10,361 nucleotides of DNA from Mycoplasmatota bacterium (GCA_030641535.1 DAOWHG010000122.1:1-10361); one strand, 5' to 3'. Shown: positions 1 to 6,615, numbered from the stretch's first letter. Translations and numbers: made by a program. Notes: a model not told the origin generated them from the sequence alone.

Positions 1-426
1 ATGAACTCTAATAGCTTCTTCTAAAGATACCCATCTTGGAACAAATCTAAGATTTCTTTCATATATTTCTAACTCTTGTTCAAAATCCTCATCATAAACC
101 TCGCAAAAATAATAGAAAGATCTTAAAAAGAAATATGCTCTATCATTATATACATCGTTATATATCTGATCTATATATCCTAAACTCTCATTTACACTAC
201 TAACTTTCTTCCCAACTTCCTCTAATACTTCTCTCCTTAAAGCAATATGTCTAATTTCGTGTTCGTTTACTCCTCCTCCAGGAAACTTATACTCGTTAGA
301 TTCCTCAGAATAAACTAATAAGATCTTACCATATTTTAAAATTATGGCTCTAACACTGTCTCTATAAATAATTGGCTGATGTCCAAGTAATTTACTTCTT
401 TTATCAAATATTTTTAAAAGTTTCAT
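1..426 (-). CDS. Nudix hydrolase, 3' end outside the window
   Basis: Not in the supplied ORFs because it runs off the left edge; translated by hand as 142 residues from ATG (426-424), open to position 1. The Nudix signature GX5EX7REUXEEXGU is visible: Gly51, Glu57, Arg65-Glu66, Glu69-Glu70 and Gly72. Only the last position departs, with Lys73 where a hydrophobic residue is usual. The motif sits in a strand-loop-helix (FPGGG then ALRREVLEE), as in the metal-binding Nudix helix. Family members hydrolyse nucleoside diphosphates linked to another group, using Mg2+ or Mn2+ held by the glutamates. The substrate cannot be told from this sequence. Its ATG overlaps the methyltransferase stop codon (ATGA, 4-base overlap), so the two are probably translationally coupled. 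The fold is close to certain; the specific role is unknown. No signal peptide or membrane segment is seen, so it is probably cytoplasmic. Confidence 0.9.
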   Translation of the reverse strand, partial: MKLLKIFDKRSKLLGHQPIIYRDSVRAIILKYGKILLVYSEESNEYKFPGGGVNEHEIRHIALRREVLEEVGKKVSSVNESLGYIDQIYNDVYNDRAYFFLRSFYYFCEVYDEDFEQELEIYERNLRFVPRWVSLEEAIRVH

Positions 427-1142
427 CTAAGAACCACAATTAACTGAGTAGCAGAATCAAACCCATGTTTTTTAATATGTTTCTTAACTTTATCAGCCTG
501 TTTATCGTAATAATCTTTTTTATCTGAATCTGAAACCTTTTCATGAACTCGATCAATTGTTTCAAATAACCATTCTATTTCTTCATCTGTATTTTCATCT
601 CTTTTTAAATATGCAAAATCCCAAGCATCAACAACAGATAATGAACTCTCTTTTTCTAATATTTCTAATATCTTTTTACTTGTAAAAGTAACTCCATGAT
701 AACTTCCTCTTTCACGATCAATTTCAGCAGCGAAATGATGCATCAACAGATGACTTCGTTGACGTTTTGATAGGCTATTACTCATCATTTCACAAAAAAT
801 AAGAGCTCCTCCAGGCTTTAACACCCTTTCCATCTCTTTTAATATTGTTCCTACATCTTCTAAATGGTGTAATGAATTTGATAAGCAAACAAAATCAAAT
901 AGATCATCTTTAAAGTCCATTTTTGCAGCATCCATTTTGAAGAAATTAATTCGTTCGTCTTTATAAGATTCTCTACACCCTTCAATAGCTCCTTCAAGTA
1001 AATCAATCCCAATAATTTCAGAAAAATCATCACAAACATTAAGAATTATATTAATGAAATTTCCATTTCCTGTTCCTACATCAAGTATTTTAGCGAATTT
1101 TTTTTGTTCTAAAACAGCTTTCAATTTTTTCACAACCATCAT
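423..1142 (-). CDS. class I SAM-dependent methyltransferase
   Basis: 239 residues by the longest reading. It has the Rossmann-like SAM fold of the Methyltransf_11 type. Motif I is ILDVGTGNGNF at residues 19-29 (glycine-rich SAM loop); an acidic residue ends the second strand (GID, Asp47, ribose contact); Asp71 lies in the adenine-contact region; and the LKPGGAL post-motif is at 108-114 after the LSNSLHHLEDV segment. This supports a soluble methyltransferase acting on a small molecule or another unidentified acceptor. The C-terminal third is charged and gives no substrate hint. The start is uncertain: AAAGG at 1147-1143 touches the first ATG (1142) and is only 3 bases from the second (1139), but lies 9 bases before a GTG at 1133, which would give 236 residues. 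The outermost start is listed. A promoter lies just upstream, and the stop overlaps the Nudix start by 4 bases. It is separated from the fatty-acid operon by a terminator, so no link to lipid synthesis is implied. Confidence 0.9.
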   Translation of the reverse strand: MMVVKKLKAVLEQKKFAKILDVGTGNGNFINIILNVCDDFSEIIGIDLLEGAIEGCRESYKDERINFFKMDAAKMDFKDDLFDFVCLSNSLHHLEDVGTILKEMERVLKPGGALIFCEMMSNSLSKRQRSHLLMHHFAAEIDRERGSYHGVTFTSKKILEILEKESSLSVVDAWDFAYLKRDENTDEEIEWLFETIDRVHEKVSDSDKKDYYDKQADKVKKHIKKHGFDSATQLIVVLR

Positions 1143-1147
1143 CCTTT
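1143..1147 (-). promoter_or_regulatory. Shine-Dalgarno of methyltransferase gene
   Basis: AAAGG on the minus strand. It is 0 bases from ATG 1142, 3 bases from ATG 1139 and 9 bases from GTG 1133. Normal spacing therefore favours GTG 1133, four codons into the longest ORF. A weaker upstream AGG could serve ATG 1142 at about 10 bases, so the choice stays open. Confidence 0.5.
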
Positions 1148-1166
1148 AATAACCTGAGATAGTAAC

Positions 1167-1175
1167 ATTATAACA
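1167..1175 (-). promoter_or_regulatory. extended -10 promoter for methyltransferase-Nudix unit
   Basis: The minus strand reads TGTTATAAT: a perfect TATAAT hexamer at 1172-1167 preceded by TG-N, the extended -10 element of vegetative sigma factor. No TTGACA-like hexamer stands 16-18 bases upstream, which fits an extended -10 promoter that needs little -35 contact. Transcription would start near 1160, giving a leader of roughly 18-27 bases that contains the AAAGG ribosome site. The position directly after the fatty-acid operon terminator makes biological sense. Confidence rests on the consensus match alone, in an AT-rich background where chance matches occur. Confidence 0.65.
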
Positions 1176-1199
1176 TATATAGTACGTATACATATAGAT
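1176..1199. other. AT-rich imperfect inverted repeat upstream of the -10 box
   Basis: The plus strand reads TATAT, then AGTACGTATAC, then ATATA: short inverted arms around an alternating purine-pyrimidine core containing GTAC, TACGTA and GTATAC. It covers the spacer/-35 region of the methyltransferase promoter, where a repressor could bind. The arms are short and AT-only, so chance is a fair explanation. Confidence 0.25.
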
Positions 1200-1229
1200 A
1201 TTTCTTGACTACAAAAATCTAGTAAAATA

Positions 1230-1253
1230 AAAAAAGGACAAAAGTCCTTTTTT
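1230..1253 (-). terminator. Rho-independent terminator of the fatty-acid operon
   Basis: Ten-base-pair stem: arm 1253-1244 pairs with 1239-1230 around an AAAA (plus) / TTTT (minus) loop at 1240-1243. The core is GGAC/GTCC, extended by six A:T pairs. On the minus strand it ends in a T-run that continues into TTTATTTTA, as expected for intrinsic termination. The A-rich arm makes it nearly symmetrical, so it could also stop plus-strand transcripts. The stem starts inside the fabZ stop codon (TAA, 1254-1252). Confidence 0.85.
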
Positions 1254-1680
1254 ATTGTCCAATTGCAAATTTGATTTCCCCAACAACAGCTACTTCTCCA
1301 TCTACAGAAGCTGTAGCATACCCAAATCCGATAGGTCCTCTTTGTTTTGTGATTTTCACTTCAATTACAAGTACGTCACCAGGTATAACTTTGCGTTTAA
1401 ATTTACATTTATCAATACCAGCAAAATATGCAATCTTACCTTTATTTTTCTCTACTGATAAAATAATTACTGCGCCAGCTTGCGCCATTGCTTCAACAAT
1501 TAGAACTCCAGGCATAACATGTTCAGACGGAAAATGACCTTGAAAATAAGCCTCATTCGCACTAACATTTTTTATCGCTACACAAGATATTCCAGGTTCT
1601 AATTCATCCACTCTATCAATTAACAAAAACGGATAGCGATGAGGAATAATTTCTTGAATCTGATTACTATTTAACACCAT
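1252..1680 (-). CDS. fabZ: 3-hydroxyacyl-ACP dehydratase FabZ
   Basis: 142 residues, the usual FabZ length. It removes water from (3R)-hydroxyacyl-ACP to give trans-2-enoyl-ACP in the cytosolic FAS II cycle. The hot-dog fold signature is clear: IIPHRYPFLLID at residues 11-22, the catalytic histidine in FQGHFP (His49), and the catalytic glutamate in LIVEAMAQ (Glu63). The pairing of His with Glu and the short length mark FabZ rather than FabA, which uses His/Asp and is longer; FabZ normally does not isomerise to the cis-3 form. The start at ATG 1680 is chosen because AGGGGG stands 7 bases upstream and the protein then begins like known FabZ. A longer in-frame reading from 1731 would add 17 residues overlapping fabF with no family match. 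It is the last gene of the operon, four bases after the fabF stop, and the terminator follows at once. Confidence 0.97.
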   Translation of the reverse strand: MVLNSNQIQEIIPHRYPFLLIDRVDELEPGISCVAIKNVSANEAYFQGHFPSEHVMPGVLIVEAMAQAGAVIILSVEKNKGKIAYFAGIDKCKFKRKVIPGDVLVIEVKITKQRGPIGFGYATASVDGEVAVVGEIKFAIGQ

Positions 1681-1684
1681 GTTG

Positions 1685-2923
1685 TTACCCCCTATATTTT
1701 CTAAATGCAATAGTTGCATTGTGTCCACCAAACCCTAAACTATTACTTATAGCTACTTCGATATTCTTCTCTTTACCAATGTTTACAGTATAATCTAAAT
1801 CACATTCAGGGTCAAATGTCTTATAGTTAATCGTTGGAGGAATGAAACCATCTTTTATAGCTAAAACACTAAAGATTGCTTCAATTGCTCCACTTGCTCC
1901 AAGCAAGTGACCAGTCATTGATTTAGTACTTGAAATACTCAAATTTTTCGCATGTTCACCGAAAGCTTTTTTAATTGCTAAAGTCTCTGTTTTATCATTT
2001 AGCGGAGTTGAAGTTCCATGAGCATTAATATACCCAACCTCTTCTAGCATTACTGAGCCATCTTTAAGTGCCATTTCCATACACTTTTTAGCACCTCTAG
2101 CCTCAGGATCTGGAGAAGTAATATGTGAAGCATCACAAGTTGCTCCATATCCAACAATTTCACCATATATTTTAGCACCTCTAGCAACAGCTCTAGAGTA
2201 TTCTTCTAAGATTAATGATCCTGCACCTTCACCCATAACAAATCCACTTCTGTTTTTATCAAAAGGCATACTAGCACTATTTGGATCATTAGATTTATTT
2301 AATGCTTGCATTACTGTGAATCCACCAATTCCTAATGGAATAACACTAGCTTCACAACCTCCAGCAATCACTACTTCTAAATATCCATCTCTTATTGCTC
2401 TAAAAGCATCACCAATCGAATTAGCAGCACTTGCACAAGCCGTAACAGCTGATGTAGCAATACCATGAATTCCATATTCAATTGCAATATTACCTGAAGC
2501 AATATTTATAATAGCACTTGGAATAAAGTAAGGACTAATCCTATTATATCCTCTAGTTTGTGCTTTATCTTCTTGATTAGCAATCGTTTCAAGACCTCCA
2601 ATACCACTTCCATAATAAACCCCAATAGCATCTGAATCTTCTTTTTCAAAATCTAATCCAGAATCTAGAACAGCTTCTTTAGTAGCAATTAGTGCGACTT
2701 GAACAAATCGATCAGTTCTCTTTAGTTGTTTTTTACCAAAAAATGCCTCAAAATCAAAATTCTTAATTTCTCCAGCAATTTTTACTTCAAGATTACTAGC
2801 ATCAAAACGTTTAATAAAATCAATACCATTTACCCCATTTTTTGCATTTTCCCACATATCAGTTACATTATTCCCTATTGGGCTTATTGCACCTAATCCA
2901 GTAATTACAACTCTTCTTCTCAT
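1685..2923 (-). CDS. fabF: 3-oxoacyl-ACP synthase II FabF
   Basis: 412 residues, typical for KAS II. It condenses malonyl-ACP with acyl-ACP and so elongates the chain by two carbons. The thiolase-fold catalytic triad is intact: Cys163 in TACASAANS (acyl attachment), His302 in NAHGTSTPLND and His339 in KSMTGHLLGASG; these fall at almost the same numbers as in E. coli FabF. The N-terminus RRRVVITGLGAISPIG and the C-terminal NSLGFGGHN loop (395-402) are also characteristic. ATG 2923 shares one base with the stop of the preceding FabX-like gene (TAATG), and GGAGGG lies 8 bases upstream. It is the only elongating condensing enzyme in view and would have to handle both saturated and unsaturated intermediates. 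If the neighbouring gene is a true FabX, this FabF would extend the cis-3-enoyl-ACP it makes. That role is inferred, since sequence alone does not separate FabF from FabB-like behaviour. Confidence 0.97.
   Translation of the reverse strand: MRRRVVITGLGAISPIGNNVTDMWENAKNGVNGIDFIKRFDASNLEVKIAGEIKNFDFEAFFGKKQLKRTDRFVQVALIATKEAVLDSGLDFEKEDSDAIGVYYGSGIGGLETIANQEDKAQTRGYNRISPYFIPSAIINIASGNIAIEYGIHGIATSAVTACASAANSIGDAFRAIRDGYLEVVIAGGCEASVIPLGIGGFTVMQALNKSNDPNSASMPFDKNRSGFVMGEGAGSLILEEYSRAVARGAKIYGEIVGYGATCDASHITSPDPEARGAKKCMEMALKDGSVMLEEVGYINAHGTSTPLNDKTETLAIKKAFGEHAKNLSISSTKSMTGHLLGASGAIEAIFSVLAIKDGFIPPTINYKTFDPECDLDYTVNIGKEKNIEVAISNSLGFGGHNATIAFRKYRG
1688..1693 (-). promoter_or_regulatory. Shine-Dalgarno that fixes the fabZ start
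   Basis: AGGGGG on the minus strand, 7 bases before ATG 1680. It lies within the last two sense codons of fabF (Arg-Gly), so fabZ translation is probably coupled to fabF. It supports the 142-residue FabZ over the longer ORF. Confidence 0.85.
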
Positions 2924-4014
2924 TATAGTAACCCTCCACTTAATTTAAGATCTAATTTACAATCTCTAATTATTTCATTAACAATATTTTCAACATAATC
3001 CATCTTCTCAACTAAATATGCTTTTGCTCCTGTGAAGATGAGTCCCTTATTATCGCCTGATGTACTATTACCCAATTGCTCAGTAATACAATAAGGAATA
3101 TCTTTTTTATTACATGATTTTAAACAATCTACACAGTATTGTCGTTTTAAATTATGTTTTTCTAAAGTTTTAGTCAAGAAATTTCTTACCACTCTACCAG
3201 GTAATCCGGCAGGACTTGAAGTTGTTACAACGTCATCTTCTTTAGCGTCAATAATCATTTGCTTATAAGATTCAACAACATCACATTCATAAGTTGCAAT
3301 GAATCTAGTAGCAATTTGAACACCATCAGCTCCAACTTTAATCATATCTGCCATGTCATGTCCATCATGAACACCTCCACCAGCAATAATTGGAATCTTA
3401 ATATTGTATTTTTCTTCATATACTTTTACTACTTCTTTTGTATCAATAACAATCTTTTCTAAACTTTCATAATCTCCATTAGCCATTTGTTCTTTCGAGA
3501 ATCCTAAATGTCCACCAGCAAGTGGACCTTCACAAACAATAAATGCAGGCATGTAATTATATCTTCTATCCCAACTCTTAAGCATAATTCTCGCAGCTCT
3601 TCCACTAGATATTATAAAAGCACCCTTTACTTTACTTCCTGCTAGATACTCTGGTAAATCCAGAGGAAGTCCAGCACCACTAACAATAAAATCAATATCT
3701 TGTTTAGCTAAGAAACTTGCATACTCATCATAATGAGTAGCGGCATGCATTAAATTCACACCTAAAATTCCATTTTTCGAGTTAGCTCTTGCTTTATCAA
3801 TCTCATATTTTAATGCTTCTATATTTGATTTAACTGGATTTTTTCTAAAATTCTTATTTAAGAATCCTGGTTGTGCAGCGCTAATTGTTGCTACAATACC
3901 ACTATTCATTGCAGCACTTGCTAACTTATTCAAACTTATTCTAATACCCATACCACCCTGGATTATTGGAAATTTTACTACTTTATCGTTAATAGTTAAA
4001 GGCTTTAAATTCAT
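2923..4014 (-). CDS. fabX: FabX-like flavin/Fe-S acyl-ACP dehydrogenase-isomerase (nitronate monooxygenase family)
   Basis: 363 residues, a TIM-barrel FMN enzyme of the 2-nitropropane dioxygenase/FabK superfamily. Seen: FPIIQGGMGI (15-24), VSGAGLP (111-117), CEGPLAGGHLGF (161-172) with the likely active-site His169, IIAGGGV (209-215) and GVQIATRF (231-238) for FMN phosphate binding. It aligns through its length with FabK at 5679-6605 but carries an extra segment with Cys294, Cys297, Cys301 and Cys309 (CX2CX3CX7C). Known: H. pylori FabX, of the same size, with the GAGLP and EGPL-GGH motifs and a cysteine cluster, binds FMN and [4Fe-4S], oxidises decanoyl-ACP and isomerises it to cis-3-decenoyl-ACP. 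Inference: this protein does the same, feeding FabF, whose start overlaps its stop by one base. Its own ATG overlaps the fabG stop by one base, with GGTGG upstream. A second enoyl reductase or a true nitronate monooxygenase is less likely given the operon and cysteines. The comparison with FabX is from memory, not an alignment. Confidence 0.75.
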   Translation of the reverse strand: MNLKPLTINDKVVKFPIIQGGMGIRISLNKLASAAMNSGIVATISAAQPGFLNKNFRKNPVKSNIEALKYEIDKARANSKNGILGVNLMHAATHYDEYASFLAKQDIDFIVSGAGLPLDLPEYLAGSKVKGAFIISSGRAARIMLKSWDRRYNYMPAFIVCEGPLAGGHLGFSKEQMANGDYESLEKIVIDTKEVVKVYEEKYNIKIPIIAGGGVHDGHDMADMIKVGADGVQIATRFIATYECDVVESYKQMIIDAKEDDVVTTSSPAGLPGRVVRNFLTKTLEKHNLKRQYCVDCLKSCNKKDIPYCITEQLGNSTSGDNKGLIFTGAKAYLVEKMDYVENIVNEIIRDCKLDLKLSGGLL

Positions 4015-4757
4015 TAGATCATTCCACCATTTACACTAATCACTTGTCCAGTAATATAGTTCGCTTTTCGACTAGCCAAAAACATTACTGAAAAAGCAAC
4101 ATCTTCAGCAGTTCCAAATTTATTTAGGGGTATTTGTTTTAAATATTGTTCTTTAATTTCGGGAGTTAAAGAGTCAGTCATTTTTGTTTGAATGAATCCA
4201 GGAGCTACAGCATTGCAAGTTACTCCTCTACTTCCAAATTCTTTAGCTAAAGACTTAGTAAGTCCAATAATTCCTGCTTTACTAGCTACATAATTAGCTT
4301 GTCCTGCGTTCCCCATTATCCCTACAACACTAGCTATATTTATAATCTTTCCACTTCTATTTTTTAACATATGTCTAGTAACACTCTTACACATATTCCA
4401 TGTACCTTTTAAATTCACATTAATAACACTGTCAAACTCTTCTTCGCTCATTCTCATCATTAAATTATCTCTAGTTATACCTGAATTGTTTACTAAAATA
4501 TCAACTTTACCAAAAGTATTAATTGCTTTGTCGACAATTCTTTTAGAGTCATCTAAAATTGACACATCGCCCTTAACGATAATACCTTTACCGCCTAAGT
4601 TTTCAATATGCGCCAACAAATCAATCGCTTTTTCTTCTTCAAATAAATAATTTACAACAACATTTGCTTTTGCACTCGCGAAGTGTAAACATATTTCTCT
4701 TCCTATTCCTGTGTTACCACCAGTTACAATAACTGTTTGATTTTCAAAAGCACTCAT
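4014..4757 (-). CDS. fabG: 3-oxoacyl-ACP reductase FabG
   Basis: 247 residues, the standard FabG length. It reduces 3-oxoacyl-ACP to (3R)-hydroxyacyl-ACP, normally with NADPH. Classical short-chain dehydrogenase features are complete: cofactor loop TGGNTGIG at 12-19, NNSG at 90-93, and the catalytic tetrad Asn115, Ser143, Tyr156 and Lys160 (YVASK), followed by NAVAPGFI at 182-189. The FabG-like tail YITGQVISVNGGM ends the protein. ATG 4757 has an excellent AAAGGAGG six bases upstream, encoded by the last Lys-Glu-Glu codons of fabD; one base separates the fabD stop from this start. Its stop overlaps the FabX-like gene start. Operon position rules out most other short-chain dehydrogenases as alternatives. 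Confidence 0.96.
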   Translation of the reverse strand: MSAFENQTVIVTGGNTGIGREICLHFASAKANVVVNYLFEEEKAIDLLAHIENLGGKGIIVKGDVSILDDSKRIVDKAINTFGKVDILVNNSGITRDNLMMRMSEEEFDSVINVNLKGTWNMCKSVTRHMLKNRSGKIINIASVVGIMGNAGQANYVASKAGIIGLTKSLAKEFGSRGVTCNAVAPGFIQTKMTDSLTPEIKEQYLKQIPLNKFGTAEDVAFSVMFLASRKANYITGQVISVNGGMI

Positions 4758-4758
4758 G

Positions 4759-5679
4759 CTATTCCTCCTTTAAGAAACTTAATAATTTGTTTAATGATAA
4801 TGTATCTTCAACATTGTAAATGTTTAATTTTCTATCTATTTTTTTAATGAATCCACATAATGTTTTTTTAGGACCAATCTCAATAAAAGTATCTACTCCA
4901 TTTTCAATTAATTTTTCAATCATTTGATAAAAATAAACACTAGAAGTAATTTGTTTTACCATACAATTTTTTATATCTTTTTCATAGAAATCACCAGTAA
5001 TATTAACTAACAATTTTTGATCTGGTTCTTCAAGAGAAACATCCTCTAAATATTCACCAAATTTACTACTAGCTTCACTCATTAAATTTGTATGAAAAGG
5101 ACCACTTGTATTAAGCATAATCGCTCTTTTTGCACCACTCTCTAAAGCTAATTTATTAACCTCAAGAACAGCAGTTTCTTCACCGCTTATCACTAATTGA
5201 CCATATGTATTATAGTTTGCAATTTTGACGTACCCATTTACATTATTTACTATCTTTTCTAGTACTACAGCATCTAATCCTAAGATAGCACTCATCTTCC
5301 CTTCAACATTCGCCGAAGCTTCATTCATGAATTGCCCTCTTTTTTCAATAATCTTTAGACCTGTTTCAAAATCAAAAACATGACTATTTAGAAATGCACC
5401 ATATTCTCCAAGTGATAATCCAATACTATATTCAGAATTGATATCATGACTTTTTAACACTTCAAGTATCGCATAATACATTGTAAACATCGCCACTTGT
5501 GTATAAGCAGTATCATTTAGTTTTTCTTCATTATTAAACAATATATTTTTAATACTATAACCTAGAATTTTATCTGCTTTATCTATTACATTTTTTGCTA
5601 CTTCAAAGTTTTCATAAAGGTCTTTGCCCATTCCAATATACTGAGCACCTTGTCCAGAAAACATAAATACAATTTTCAC
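4759..5679 (-). CDS. fabD: malonyl-CoA:ACP transacylase FabD
   Basis: 306 residues, as usual. It transfers malonyl from CoA to the ACP phosphopantetheine, giving the extender unit for FabH and FabF. The N-terminal FSGQGAQ (7-13), nucleophile Ser89 in GLSLGEYGA (87-95), Arg114 in KRGQFM and catalytic His196 in GPFHTNLM are all seen; IEIGPKKTL (267-274) is the C-terminal family motif. The nucleophile elbow is GLSLG, not the E. coli-type GHSLG; I recall the leucine form from other Firmicutes, so it is not taken as a defect. The start is GTG at 5679-5677, sharing one base with the fabK TAG stop (TAGTG), with AAGGGAG about 7 bases upstream. No ACP gene lies beside it, although acpP is often nearby in this kind of operon. 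Confidence 0.96.
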   Translation of the reverse strand: MKIVFMFSGQGAQYIGMGKDLYENFEVAKNVIDKADKILGYSIKNILFNNEEKLNDTAYTQVAMFTMYYAILEVLKSHDINSEYSIGLSLGEYGAFLNSHVFDFETGLKIIEKRGQFMNEASANVEGKMSAILGLDAVVLEKIVNNVNGYVKIANYNTYGQLVISGEETAVLEVNKLALESGAKRAIMLNTSGPFHTNLMSEASSKFGEYLEDVSLEEPDQKLLVNITGDFYEKDIKNCMVKQITSSVYFYQMIEKLIENGVDTFIEIGPKKTLCGFIKKIDRKLNIYNVEDTLSLNKLLSFLKEE

Positions 5680-6605
5680 TATAATTCTCCCTTATAAACT
5701 CGACTGTTTTTAAAGATATCATCTAATATATCTTTTACAGTTCTAATTTCTTTGACAAGTCCTGCGCTTTGTCCTGCCATAATACTTCCATTTTCCATAT
5801 CGCCTTCGAAAACAGCTTTTTTCAAAGATCCAAGTGTTAATACCTCTAGTTCTTCTAATTTAATGTCGCCATATTTAGTCATTTCTAAATATTTTTTCGC
5901 CATTTTATTTTTTATTACTCTTACAGGAGCCCCGGTATTTCTACCTGTTACTACTGTGTCTGTATCTTTTGCTTTAACAACTCTATTTTTATAATTTTCA
6001 TGAATAGGGCATTCTTTACTTGCGAGTAAAACAGTTCCAATTTGAACTCCCTTTGCTCCTAATACAAATGCAGCATCAAGTCCTCTACTATCAGCTACAC
6101 CGCCTGCAGCTATAACAGGTATATCAATAACATCACATACTTGTGGAACTAATGTAAAAGTAGTACTTTGTCCAATATGTCCACCAGCTTCAGTACCTTC
6201 AACAATTATAGCGTCGGCTCCACTTCGAGCTAATCTTTTAGCATATGCCACACTAGGAACAACAGGGATCACAACGATTCCTGCTTTCTTCCATTTTTTC
6301 ATATATATACCAGGGTTTCCTGCCCCAGTAGTAACAACTTGTACTCCTTCTTCAATAATCATATCACTAATTTCCTCCGCTGAAGGCATCATTAGCATTA
6401 TGTTTACTCCAAAAGGTTTATCCGTTAATTCTTTTGTTTTTCTAATTTCAGCTCGAACGCGTTTAACGTCCCAACCACCAGTAGCTATTAATCCAAGTCC
6501 ACCAGCATTACTTACTGCTGCTGCTAATTCATGAGTAGCAATATTTGCCATCCCACCTTGAATAATCGGATATTCAATATCTAGTAACTCTCTAATGTCT
6601 TTCAT
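5679..6605 (-). CDS. fabK: FMN-dependent enoyl-ACP reductase II FabK
   Basis: 308 residues, close to known FabK length. It performs the last reduction of each elongation cycle, trans-2-enoyl-ACP to acyl-ACP, using FMN and NAD(P)H. The barrel begins with YPIIQGGMA (12-20). TTGAGNPG (92-99), VEGTEAGGHIG (135-145) with the likely active-site His143, IPVIAAGGV and GAKGVQIGT are FMN- and substrate-site motifs. It lacks the C-terminal cysteine cluster of the paralogue at 2923-4014, which argues for FabK here and something different there. ATG 6605 follows AGGAGG by six bases and lies 10 bases after the fabH stop. FabK replaces FabI in many Firmicutes and is not inhibited by triclosan, so this organism may have reduced sensitivity unless FabI exists elsewhere. 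Confidence in FabK is high from motifs plus operon. Confidence 0.94.
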   Translation of the reverse strand: MKDIRELLDIEYPIIQGGMANIATHELAAAVSNAGGLGLIATGGWDVKRVRAEIRKTKELTDKPFGVNIMLMMPSAEEISDMIIEEGVQVVTTGAGNPGIYMKKWKKAGIVVIPVVPSVAYAKRLARSGADAIIVEGTEAGGHIGQSTTFTLVPQVCDVIDIPVIAAGGVADSRGLDAAFVLGAKGVQIGTVLLASKECPIHENYKNRVVKAKDTDTVVTGRNTGAPVRVIKNKMAKKYLEMTKYGDIKLEELEVLTLGSLKKAVFEGDMENGSIMAGQSAGLVKEIRTVKDILDDIFKNSRVYKGEL

Positions 6606-6615
6606 CCTTATCCTC

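Noticed and set aside
1205..1233. Plus-strand TTGACT followed at 17 bases by TAAAAA as a promoter
   Set aside because: The -10 is poor, transcription would run directly into the terminator hairpin, and no plus-strand gene follows.
1255..1537. Plus-strand ORFs opposite fabZ (67 and 88 codons)
   Set aside because: They lie wholly antisense to a clearly conserved gene, have no ribosome site of note and show no family motif.
1681..1731. N-terminal extension of FabZ by 17 residues
   Set aside because: It overlaps the end of fabF, has no family counterpart, and a strong AGGGGG site 7 bases before ATG 1680 explains the shorter start.
3259..3462. Plus-strand ORF opposite the FabX-like gene; similar antisense ORFs at 5752-5994, 6968-7303 and 9241-9435
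   Set aside because: Each is antisense to a confident gene, and the translations are low-complexity or lack recognisable motifs. They are shadows of the real reading frames.
2923..4014. Plain nitronate monooxygenase annotation for the FabK paralogue
   Set aside because: The setting within a fatty-acid operon and the extra cysteine cluster fit a FabX-like acyl-ACP enzyme better. It is kept as a less likely alternative.
5411..5419. FabD nucleophile elbow GLSLG in place of GHSLG as a possible inactivating change
   Set aside because: The serine, arginine and catalytic histidine are all present, and I recall the leucine form in other Firmicute FabD proteins, so it is probably ordinary variation.
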